A stretch of DNA of 64,000 nucleotides from NCBI RefSeq assembly GCF_963082655.1, contig NC_081554.1, positions 63,888,602-63,952,601 of the forward strand. Reading direction: 5' to 3'. Source of the DNA: Stomoxys calcitrans. Its lineage: Eukaryota > Arthropoda > Insecta > Diptera > Muscidae. A model generated the notes under the pieces. The model was not told the origin of the DNA, searched no databases, and worked only from the letters and a program-made list of their open reading frames with translations. A program made the translations under genes and the position numbers. Positions 33,549 to 43,230 of this stretch are shown here, piece after piece. Positions within the stretch are counted from its first letter, which is position 1. Each line of letters starts with the position of its first letter.

Positions 33549-35217
33549 ATTAATTTACGTTTGTTTGTTTGTATGTATGTTCCATAAAGTCTCAAAAACG
33601 GTTGAACCGATTGTCTTGAAATTTTCTCAGATGGTGCATTACGGACCCGTGGTGAAAATAGGGTACTTAATTTTTTGATATCCGAAGGGGGGAGGCGGAC
33701 ACTCCGCCTTACCCTAATTTTCAGAAGTGCCAGATTTCGGAGACAGGCGGTGCGATTTTAACGAAATTTTATGTGCTCTGTTATAGTTAGCTAAAAACAA
33801 AAATGGTATGTCCAAATTTCGGATAGGGTACCTAAGGGGGCTGCCCCACCCCAAAAACCTACCAAATATATATATTGACCAATCACGACAATATGGGACT
33901 CAAATGAAAGGTATTTAAGATAAGAAAACGTATCTCATATCCAATTGTTAGACCAAGTGTTTGGGGGACCACCCTAACCCCCAATACCCCCTTGAATCGG
34001 ACATATTTACCCACTGTAGCAATATGGGACTCAAATGAAAGGTATTTGCGAGTAGAATACGAGTCTGATATTCAAATGTGGGACCATCCCTTTTCCCAAA
34101 CACCCCCAAATAGGACTTATTTACTGAGCAATATTGGGCTCAAATAAAAGGTACTTGAGAGAATAATACAAATCTGCTATCAAATGTGAGACCAAGTGTT
34201 TGTGGGGCAGCCTCTCCCCAAAAACACCCCCCCAGAGGACAAATTTACGACCATAGCAATGTGTGTTTCAAATGAAAGGTCTTTGGAAGTAAAACATGAA
34301 CCTGATATAAATATTCTGGGAAAGTGTCTATGGGGCAACCCCACCCTCATTACACCACCCAAATAGGACGTATTTGCTGACCATTGCAATATGGGTCTCA
34401 AATAAAAGGTATTTTATAGTTTAACACGAATCTGTGATATATTTTCAGAGCCAAGTCAATGAGTGGTCGCTCCATCTCCCAAAACACCCTCCAAACCGGA
34501 TGTGTTTGCCGACTATGGAAATATGGGGCTCAAATGAAAAGTATTTGGGAGTAGAAGATGAATGGGATTTCAACATTCGGGACCAACTGTCTAAAGGACA
34601 TCCCACCCCCATAACAACCCATAAATAGAACGCATTTGCTCACCATGACAATTTAGATCTTAAAGAGTGTGGTGTTTGATATTTTGATAGTTTTCAGAGC
34701 CCATACCCCAAACCGGACATATTTGCTGACTTTTGCAATAAGGGGTTGAAATGAAAGGTACTTGAGATTAGAAAACCATATCCAATTTTGAGTTCAATGG
34801 CAATATGGAGCACGATGCTGATTTATTTTCAAGGCTAAGAGTACCAATATACCGACTATGGCCATATTTGTCTTAAATATAAGGTACATGGAGTTTAGAA
34901 AACGAATTTGATAACCAATTTTTCGCCCAAGTGTTTAGACCCACCTCCTCCCATAAACTTCCCTTCATCCTATGGCAATATGAGGTTTAAATAAATGGTA
35001 TTCGAGAGTAGAGCACTATACTTAAATATTTATTTTCAGAGCTAAGTGTCTGGGGGACCACCTCACCCCCGAAAACATCCCCCAAATCGGGCATCTTCTC
35101 ATCGGGCTCAAATAAAGATGTCTTTTAAGAGTGGAGTACATCTAACATCCAAACTAAAACACTTCGAGCGAATTCATAGACCAACAAAGATCATATGGGA
35201 TTCGATAAAGCCAAATA
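33549..35217 (-). mobile_element. CTAGC-type unclassified element, 5' truncated
   Basis: The left end is the family 3' end reversed: TTTGTTTGTTTGTATGTATG, AAAAACGGTTGAACCGATTG and GGTGCATTACGGACCCGTGG. Tandem units with CTCAAATGAAAGGTATTTG follow. The right end near 35190 (GATCATATGGGATTCGATAA) matches the segment near 62070, about 80-100 bp from the usual element start, and a mariner occupies the edge. Confidence 0.8.
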
Positions 35218-36168
35218 TAGGGTTGCCCAAAAGGTGATTGCGGATTTTTTAAAAGAAAGTAGATGCATTTTTAATAAAACTTAGAATGAACTTTAATCAA
35301 ATTTATAATTGCCATTTTGTTCGATAACCTTTTGCCATCTTCCTGGCAAATTTAGTATTCCACGCTCATAGAACAATTGGCCTTTATCTGCAAAAAACTG
35401 AACCAAGTGCGATTTTATAGCCTCATCATTGCCGAAAGTTTTACCATTTAAGGAGTTCTGCAAAGATCGAAATAAGTAGTAGTCCGATGGTGCAAGGTCA
35501 GGGTTATATGGTGGATGCATCAAAAGTTCCCAGCCAAGCTCACTCAGTTTTTGGCGAGTGACCAAAAATGTGTGCGGTCTAGTGTTGTCCTGGTGGAATA
35601 TGAAACCTTTACGATTGACCAATTCTGGTCGCTTCTCCTTGATGGCTGTATTCAATTTGTCCAATTGTGGACAGTAAACATCCGAATTAATCGTTTGGTT
35701 CCTTGGAAGCAGCTCAAAATATACCACACCCTTCCAATCCCACCAAACAGACAGCATAACCTTCTTTTGGTGGATATCAGCCTTTGAAGTGGTTTGAGCT
35801 GGTTCACCATGCTTGGACCATGATCGTTTTCGACTAACGTCGTTGTAAACAATCCATTTTTCATCTCCAGTTGTGATTCGTTTTAAAAACGGATCGAATT
35901 CATTGCGTTTAAGGTGCATATCACAAGCGTTGATTCGGTTTGTTAAATGAATTTCTTTCAATACATGTGGTACCCATATTAAAATTGACGCCAAACAAAC
36001 AAATGTAAACAAAATTTCGCGCACTTTTTTTCTAAAGCAAGCTAAAAGTAACAGCTGATACCTGACAGAAGAAAGAATGCAATTATAGAGTCACAAGCCG
36101 TTGAAAAAATTGTCAACGCCGACTATATTACTACTATATTACCGACAATTACTTTTTGGGCAACCCAA
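35218..36168 (-). mobile_element. mariner element with internal deletion
   Basis: Inverted termini: left TAGGGTTGCCCAAAAGGTGA (diverged) and right ATTACTTTTTGGGCAACCCA, with TA on both flanks (35216-35217, 36169-36170). The 951-bp length is shorter than the usual ~1.25-1.3 kb. The 5' leader is the same as in the three MITEs of this window. Confidence 0.93.
35293..36024 (-). CDS. mariner transposase, N-terminally deleted (243 codons)
   Basis: A DDE/D transposase cuts the element out and inserts it at TA. The uninterrupted frame keeps the whole catalytic domain: WVPHVLKE (residues 17-24), TGDEKW with D54, FHQDNTRPHT with D146, and YNPDLAPSDYYLF with D181. The D146-D181 gap is 34 residues, so this is DD34D. 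About 100 residues are missing in front, namely the paired helix-turn-helix DNA-binding domain that normally grips the inverted repeats. The leader joins the catalytic region directly, so one internal deletion explains it. Without its DNA-binding domain it should not transpose itself. The termini resemble the cecropia subfamily. No stop or frameshift is seen in the frame. Confidence 0.9.
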   Translation of the reverse strand: MREILFTFVCLASILIWVPHVLKEIHLTNRINACDMHLKRNEFDPFLKRITTGDEKWIVYNDVSRKRSWSKHGEPAQTTSKADIHQKKVMLSVWWDWKGVVYFELLPRNQTINSDVYCPQLDKLNTAIKEKRPELVNRKGFIFHQDNTRPHTFLVTRQKLSELGWELLMHPPYNPDLAPSDYYLFRSLQNSLNGKTFGNDEAIKSHLVQFFADKGQLFYERGILNLPGRWQKVIEQNGNYKFD

Positions 36169-36170
36169 TA

Positions 36171-36700
36171 TTTCCGAACCTTCTGCGAACCTCTTTCCCA
36201 ATGTTGCGAATCTCTCCGGTCATCCAGGGTTTTTCTTGCACTGGTTTCCTTTCTCGAAGAGGACAACTATCTTCGAAAGACTGCACTAGAGAAGTCGTAA
36301 TCCTGTTCCTTAGGCTGCATTGAGTTTCCCGTCACTGCGCTGCCTGATGTTTGAATATAAGGATCTTTGCAAATCCTAGTCTTCCGAACCTTGGGAAAGT
36401 CGGTAATGGTACCATCGTCGGGTCCCTGCTCGTAAGGCTGTATTGAGTCTACCGTACCCGCACTGCCTGTTGTTCCAATATTAGGATCTTTGCGTATACT
36501 AGTCTTCCAAAACTTGAGTAAATGGGCTTCTTGGGAGTAGGATGTGGTCTCATCGTCGGCTCCCTGTGCGTTAGGCGGAATTGAGTTCTATGTCACTGCA
36601 CTGCCTGATGTTTCAGCATTAAAATCTTTATCCATCATAGTTTTCCTAATCTCGAAAAAGTCGTTGATGGTTCCGTCGTCGAGACCCTGTACAGCCCGAT
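36171..36700 (-). pseudogene. Degenerate peptide-repeat coding region with LINE-like linker
   Basis: On the minus strand a frame runs through three units of a peptide of the type DDGTITDFPKVRKTRI, KDPNIGTTGSAGTVDSI and QPYEQGP. Landmark codons for KDP lie near 36361, 36484 and 36622, 123 and 138 bp apart, both multiples of three. One unit has an in-frame TAG. The frame ends at a stop near 36260 (SSAVFRR). Beyond it, in another frame, comes KPVQEKPWMTGEIRNIGKEV, which looks like the endonuclease-to-RT linker of a LINE. The repeat continues beyond an inserted DINE at 37774. Function unknown; possibly part of a LINE ORF. Confidence 0.6.
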
Positions 36701-37773
36701 GTTTATACCCTCCACCATAAGATGGGGGGTATACTAATTTCGTCATTCTGTTTGTAACTACTCGAAATATTCGTCTGAGACCCCATAAAGTATATATATT
36801 CTTGATCGTCGTGACATTTTATGTCGATCTAGCCATGTCCGTCCGTCTGTCCGTCCGTCCGTCCGTCCGTCCGTCCGTCCGTCCGTCCGTCCGTCCGTCC
36901 GTCCGTCTGTCTGTCGAAAGCACGCTAACTTCCGAGGGAGTAAAGCTAGCCACTTGAAATTTTGCACAAATACTTCTTATTAGTGTAGGTCGGTTGGTAT
37001 TGTAAATGGGCCATATCGGTCCATGTTTTGATATAGCTGTCATATAAACCGATCTTGGGTCTTGACTTCTTGAGCCTCTAGAGTGCGCAATTCTTATCCG
37101 ATTTGAATGAATTTTGGCACTACGTGTTTTGTTATGATATCCAACAACTGTGCCAAGTATGGTTCAAATCGGTCCATAATCTGATATAGCTGCCATATAA
37201 ACCGATCTTGGGTCTTGACTTCTTGAGCCTTTAGAGTGCGCAATTCTTATCCGATTTGAATGAATTTTGGCTCGACGTGTTTTCTTATGATATCCAACAA
37301 CTGTGCCAAGTATGGTTCAAATCGGTTCATAACCTGATATAGCTGCCATATAAACCGATCTGGGATCTTGACTTCTTGAGCCTCTAGAGGCCGCAATTAT
37401 TATCCGATTTCCCTGAAATTTTGTACGACGGATTCTCTCATGACCATCAACATACGTGTTTATTATGGTCTGAATCGGTCTATAGCCCGATACAGCTCCC
37501 ATATAAATCGATCTCTCTATTTTACTTCTTGAGCCCCCAAAGGGCGCAATTCTTATTCGAATTGGCTGACATTTTACACAGGCATCCAACATATAATTTA
37601 ATTGTGGTCCAAACCGGACCATATCTTGATATCGCTCTAATAGCAGAGGAAATCTTTTCTTATATCCTTTTTTCCCAAAGAAGAGATGCACGGAAAAGAA
37701 CTCGACAAATGCGATCCATGGTGGAGGGTATATAAGATTCGGCCCGGCCGAACTTAGCACGCTTTTACTTGTT
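36701..37773 (+). mobile_element. Complete DINE-like element
   Basis: Begins TATACCCTCCACCATAAGAT, then GGGGGGTATACTAATTTCG, core CATAAAGTATATATATTC, a GTCC microsatellite, monomers (GATCTTGGGTCTTGACTTCT), and ends TGGTGGAGGGTATATAAGAT, hairpin TTCGGCCCGGCCGAA and GCTTTTACTTGTTT. Flanking peptide-repeat sequence reads GATGTTT on the left and AGTATTAGGATC on the right, so insertion was in a short T-run. It defines both termini of the family. Confidence 0.93.
36838..36915. repeat. (GTCC)n microsatellite in DINE core
   Basis: About 78 bp of GTCC units with a few GTCT. Same position in the element as the GACA/GACG expansion at 27632-27842 on the other strand. Confidence 0.95.
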
Positions 37774-37945
37774 TAGTATTAGGATCTTTACTTATCCTAG
37801 TCTTCCCAATATTGAGAGAGTCGGTGATAATCTAGTCGTCGGCCCCCTGTTCGTTAGGCGTTATTGAGTGTCCCGCCACTGCACCGCCTGATGGCTCAAT
37901 ATGAGGATATTCGCGTCTCCTTTTCTTCCCAATCATGAAAAAGAC
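37774..37945 (-). pseudogene. Second part of the degenerate peptide-repeat region
   Basis: Continues the repeat unit interrupted at 36700: AGGATCTTTACTTATCCTAG, GGCCCCCTGTTCGTTAGG and GTCCCGCCACTGCACCGCC correspond to the same unit phrases. Landmarks at 37782 and 37904 are 122 bp apart, so this part has lost the triplet register. Confidence 0.6.
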
Positions 37946-38350
37946 GGCCAAGGCCCCTTAGTACGCCATGCCTTTAGCCTTAGCCAAACTTGTAAGGGAG
38001 ACTTGATCAATGCCAACCATAAGGAGCCTTCCATTCTCCTCCCTGTGGAAAACCTGTCATTTCTCCAAGGGAGAACTAAAGAGCAGACAATTTTGCAGCG
38101 AAGTCCGAAGCCGTTCGAGTCGACGTAGTCTGAGTTAAGGGAGTGGGTGACGAATGCGCAGGTAACACTTTGGAACAGCGGTACGGTCAGTAGGATGGCG
38201 AAAACCAAATGGGGAGATCCCGATAGTGAGATGACGAGGCTATTACTGAAAGGAAGTAAGGTGGGGACAAAATAGCAGACATGAAACGACTTAGGGGAGT
38301 GGTATGGAAAACAATTAGGAATTTTAGTAGTGGAACCGGTTGTAGAATCC
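37946..38350 (+). pseudogene. LOA-like LINE C-terminal fragment
   Basis: The plus frame reads SPKPFESTQSELREW, WGDPDSEMTRLLLKGSK and, after a break, MKRLRGVVWKTIRNFSSGT. Each block has a counterpart at 10140-10520 (PKPFGSTQSEL, GVAWKTIKDF) and 20640 (TRLLLKGSK). The Cys/His motif has been lost by deletion. Confidence 0.75.
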
Positions 38351-38840
38351 ACTGCTCGGAACTACGATTGGATGTCTCTCATCGGATGAGGGATATCTTC
38401 GAGGCTATTGCCTGGTCTGCGGAGTTAGTGTTGTCACAGAACATTGACCGTACGAATATTTGCGTTTTTGGAGGCTGTTAAGACTCTTAGGAGTGCAATC
38501 ATAGGATCTTAAGCGCTGCACAGTGGGATAGAACCGAAAAAAAAACTAGTAAAAAATATGCCGTGTGAGAACAGCTGGAGATATTTCTTTGACGGTTAGA
38601 GATGAGGAGCTAGTGAGATTGTGTGCAAAATTTCAGGACCCTTGTTTGTCCGAGCAACTTTTGGCAAGCTTTTAAAATTGTTCACCTCGGTATATCGAAA
38701 ATTTGTTAAGGCTACCAAATCTTCCTTGGTCCGATTTCCAAAATTTTGTTTGATAGTGCTTAAAAATCCCTACAAAAAAAGTCCGCTTGATGTCTACATA
38801 TTTCCACTGGTTTCGGGGATATTCAACTTTTACTTTTTTA
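38351..38840. other. Unassigned spacer between LINE and DINE
   Basis: Contains CAGTGGGATAGAACCG near 38521 followed by an A-run, and TCGGTATATCGAAAATTTG near 38690. No protein or termini recognised; it may be an unclassified old repeat. Confidence 0.4.
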
Positions 38841-40455
38841 TACCCAACACCGAAGGATGGGGGTATATTCATTTTGTAATTCCGTTTGCAACACATCGAA
38901 ATATCCATTTCCGACCCTATAAAGTATATATATTCTTGATCAGCGTAAAAATTTAAGACGATCTAGACATGTCCGTCCGTCTGTCCGTCTGTCTGTTGAA
39001 ATCACGCTACAGTCTTCAAAAATAGAGATATTGAGCTGAAACTTTGCACAGAATCTTTTTTTGTCCATAAGCAGGTTAATTTCGAAGATGGGCTATATCG
39101 GACTATATCTTGATATAGCCCCCATATAGACCGATCCGCCGATTTAGGGTCTTAGGCCCATAAAAGCCACATTTATTATCCGATTTTGCTGAAATTTGGG
39201 ACAGTGAGTTGTGGTCGGCCCTTCGACATCCTCCGCCAATTTGGCTTAGATCGGTTCAGATTTGGATATAGCTGCCATATATACCGATCCTCCGAATTAG
39301 GGTCTTAGGCCAATAAAAGCCACATTTATTATCCGATTTTGCTGAAATTTGGGACAGTGAGTTGTGTCAGGCCCTTCAACATCCTCCGCCAATTTGGCTT
39401 AGATCGGTTCAGATTTGGATATAGCTGCCATATATACCGATCCTCCGAATTAGGGTCTTAGGCCAATAAAAGCCACATTTATTATCCGATTTTGCTGAAA
39501 TTTGGGACAGTGAGTTGTGTCAGGCCCTTCAACAACCTTCGCCAATTTAACTCAGACCGGTTCAGATTTGGATATAGCTGCCATATAGACCGATCCTCCG
39601 ATTTAGGGTCTTAGGCCCATAAAATCCACATTTATTATCCAATTTTGCTGAAATTTGGGACAGTGAGCTGTATTAGACCCTTCCATATTCTTCGTTAATT
39701 TGGCCCAGATCGGTCCAAATTTGCCATATAGACCGATCTCGCGGTTTTGGGTTTTGGGGCCATAAAAAACGCATTTATTGTCCGATGTCATCGTAATTTG
39801 GGACAGTGAGTTAAGTTAAGCCCCTTAACATACTTCTGCAATATGGCACAGATCGGTCCAGATTTGGATATAGCTGCCATATAGACCGATCTCTCGATTT
39901 AATGTTTTTGGCCCATAAAAGGCGCATTTATTGTCCGATGTTTGTGAAATTTGGGACATAGAGTTAAGTTAAGCCCCTCCACATATTTCTGCAATTTGGT
40001 CTAGATCGATGAAGATTTGCATATAGCTGCCATATAGACCGATATCTCGATTTAAAGTCTTGACCCCAAAAAAGGGGCATTTAAAGGGTGATTTTTTTGA
40101 GGTTAGGATTTTCATGCATTAGTATTTGACAGATCACATTTCGAACCGAACACTGATTTTGGTAATAAAATTCAATGATTTGCAAGCGTTGCTCGTTAGT
40201 AAGTCTATTCATGATGAAATGTCAAAGCATACTGAGCATCTTTCTCTTTGACACCATGTCTGAAATCCCACGTGATCTGTCAAATACTAATGCATGAAAA
40301 TCCTAACCTCAAAAAAATCACCCTTTATAATCATAAGACATAAGGTATGCAATTTTCACCGGATTTTGATGAAAGGTGGTTTACATATATACCCGAGGTG
40401 GTGGGTATCCAAAGTTCGGCCCGGCCGAACTTAACGCCTTTTTACTTGTTTTTTT
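38841..40455 (+). mobile_element. Full-length DINE-like element carrying a rosa MITE
   Basis: Starts TTTTATACCCAACACCGAAG, core CTATAAAGTATATATATTC, CTAGACATGTCCGTCC, then 153-bp monomers (marker positions 39126, 39279, 39432, 39585). After the MITE at 40084-40325 it continues to GAGGTGGTGGGTATCC, hairpin TTCGGCCCGGCCGAA and TTTTTACTTGTTTTTTTTTT. It is one of the best preserved members of the ACATTTATTATCCGATTTTG subfamily. Confidence 0.92.
40084..40325 (-). mobile_element. rosa-derived MITE
   Basis: Inverted termini of about 54 bp: AAGGGTGATTTTTTTGAGG at the left and its complement at the right, continuing through GCATTAGTATTTGACAGATC. TA flanks both ends (40082-40083, 40326-40327). The inside encodes, on the minus strand, the transposase N-terminus NRLTNEQRLQIIEF. 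It is non-autonomous. Confidence 0.9.
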
Positions 40456-40519
40456 TTTTTGCAATGTTTAGCGACACCTGCTTTGTATTTAGCAGTTCAC
40501 GAAGGCATTTGTAATTCGC

Positions 40520-40930
40520 TAAAAAGAATGCTAAGATCTGCTGGGCCGAATCTTATATACCCACCACCATAATTCGCATTTGTCGAGTTCTTTGTCCGGT
40601 ATCTCTTCAATTCGAATACGAATTTTGGCCTTTAGGGGCTCAAGAAGTAAAATCGTCTGATCGTTTTATATAGGAGTTGAATCAGGCTATGGACCGATTC
40701 AGACCATATTTGACAAGTAGGTCTGTGATCCACCTCGGATTATATTGGCTGCAGCTGCCATATGGCCCTATATACAAGTTTGGGCTATTGAGCCCATAAA
40801 TGGTGTATTTATTATGCGATTTTGCTGAAATGTGATAGTGGATAAAAATGGACTTTCCGTTATTACCACCAAATATGATTCAGATCAAATCATATTTGGA
40901 AATAGCTGCAATAATAGCATAGTCAACCCA
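40520..40930 (-). mobile_element. DINE 3' end plus diverged monomers
   Basis: CTAAGATCTGCTGGGCCGAA, TCTTATATACCCACCACCAT, CATTTGTCGAGTTCTTTGTC, then two degraded monomers. It ends without core or 5' terminus. Confidence 0.72.
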
Positions 40931-40979
40931 TTTTATAGGGGGTTTAAACCACTTTGAAAAACATTTTACTCGAAAGGAC

Positions 40980-41262
40980 AGCGAATATCCTATGGATATT
41001 CCCATCGTGACCATGGAAAAATTAGGCAATGACCGAATGCTAGTAAGAAGGAGAATAGTATGGCTCTCTTCATAATTATGGGAGCGCATATGGAGAATAA
41101 GTGAGGCGTGTGTAGGGCATATGCGGAACGCAACGAGATGATGAAATATTTCCTTCGTCATTACCTGGCCTTCGCGGTTTCCACACTTGTGAGTCGATTG
41201 ACATCAAAGCCTACTATGGCTTAGGTGTATGCCTATGGTGACATGGTCCGTGCACCAAATAA
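40980..41262 (+). pseudogene. LOA-like LINE C-terminus and 3' UTR, degenerate
   Basis: The plus frame reads CRAYAERNEMMKYFLRHYLA near 41110-41170, a decayed CRACGKDDETLEHFLCHC with three of the four Cys/His positions lost. TTAGGTGTATGCCTATGGTG and GTGCACC at the end match the 3' UTR at 10560 and 26380. Confidence 0.65.
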
Positions 41263-43225
41263 CCAATTGAAACTGATTGCTGACAGCCACCGCCTTTCCA
41301 CCTTCTTTATTGTTCGAATTGATATCTTCTCTTCCCTTGCAATATCTTAACTTTTAGATAATTAACAGTTGTTTTTATAACATTTGCTAATGATCTAAGT
41401 TCAGTTTCTATTTGTTAATTACCCCCCTAGGAGAGGGGAGGGGTTGTAAGCATACCTGGTAATAGTTAACAATTCCCGCGATGATGGTCTACCATAAACA
41501 AATGCTCAAAGGCAGTCTTGTCATAGATTCCCCATTCTCTTATGGATTTATTGGAAAAGTTTATTTCGTTCATTTGTCTTCGACAAATTAACCAAAGGCA
41601 CGCAATTAGTTTAATGTCCCACTCCCTTACAGTCACAACTATGGGCAATCATCACTTTAGCTTCACATTCACCAGCAAACTTAGGACAACGAACGAACGA
41701 ACATTGATCCTTCTTGGTTTGGCGTTTGATAATAATTAATAAATGCCAGGGAAACTTCACTATACTAAGACTTCAGGTTGGGGGGGGGGGGGGGGGCATG
41801 CACGTCCATATCGATTTGTGTTTGTAACAAATTTAAGTTTTATGTTTTCTCAAGCGAAAATCATGCGATTTCCCCAAAACCCTTAGTCAAAGGAGCCCCA
41901 TCGCTGCATTGTTGTGCTGCTATCAGCTCAAATAAAGACAAGTTAACAGAAAAGTTACTTAGTTTTATGTTCCTTAATTAATTAGTCATAGATTTATTGA
42001 CTTTCCGAAAAGTATCAATATCAATAACGTTGGCTGCTCCACCTCCTCCGTGTCTCTGGATGGAAGAGAAAGCAATGCTATTTGGTCATATAATAATACC
42101 TCAGTGTAGGCGAAAGTTGGAAAGTTCTCTTTTTGGCGAACTTACCAAAAGAAGGTAGGCGAAAAGATAAATACGCCAGTAAAGTTGTTTCACTGATTTT
42201 CGTTTTGTTATCAGTTTTTTTGGGGTTTTTGTTTTTTTTTTCTTTGGTTTTGTCTAACTAATAACATTTAAACATGCAATGTATTTTGATGTTTTCTTTA
42301 GGTTTGTCCAAGGATGTATGTCGTCGCTTTTTGTGTTTCTTTTGCACTGTCTACAACTCAAATAGGAAAAGTTAATTAAGTTCTATTGATTTTTTTTTCT
42401 ACTAGGTTTCGCACGAGGAGAATTTTCTGTTTGAGAGTAAAGGTTGTCCATTCCAATTGATATGGACTAAAGTGGCATACAAAATTAAATGAAGATATTA
42501 TATGAAAACCAAAGTTAGGAAGCCCATAACTGGTGACCATATTTCTGAAAACCTTCCTCAACTGTACAAGAGTTCCAAATTCTTCGGATTGTTGCATATA
42601 ACGAATTGGAATATGGATGATGTCATATGGGAGTACGATCGAAAGGAGTGTACGTATAAGTCAAGCCTTATTACTCGTCAGATGGGGGATTCAATAACCT
42701 TCCATGATCCTTTATCACCTAACTAACGATAACTATAAAAATTTAATGTGCATTTGTCTTTACTTGTTTAATTCGTTTAAAAATAAAGAAGTCATAAAAA
42801 AAACAGAAGAAACGGGAAATTTATAAACCAACAGAGACGGAAACAGAAGTTGTGTACAGCATAGTGATTAGAAACATTGACGCACACGAAATGGTGATCC
42901 AAATGATGTTCTGCAACACTCAGCCATGGGTCAACATTACAAAAACGGAAACAAATTTTGTTGCTTTGCCAAAAATGTCCATTACACACCTTTTGCCGGG
43001 TCTATTTATTCCCTATGCATTATCTCTATATTCATGAAACTCTTAAAATAGTTCATGCAAGTACCTTTTTTATTCAAAAAATGGATGAGAACGTAATTTT
43101 CAAAATTCATAACAGGTATCTTTAAACAATAATCAAAATTCTAGCAAAATTTTCAATAAGTTAATCGAAAATAGAAATGATAACTACGAAAATCAAAATA
43201 AATACATATTTGTATATAGCCATAA
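41263..43225. other. Region without recognised gene; G17 tract
   Basis: AT-rich. Open frames at 42502-42726 and 42852-43037 are the most coding-like in the unassigned sequence but match no family I know and lack splice or start support. A poly-G tract lies at 41780-41796. Confidence 0.4.
41780..41796. repeat. G17 homopolymer
   Basis: Seventeen uninterrupted G bases. Length may vary between individuals or reflect assembly uncertainty. Confidence 0.9.
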
Positions 43226-43230
43226 TAGTA

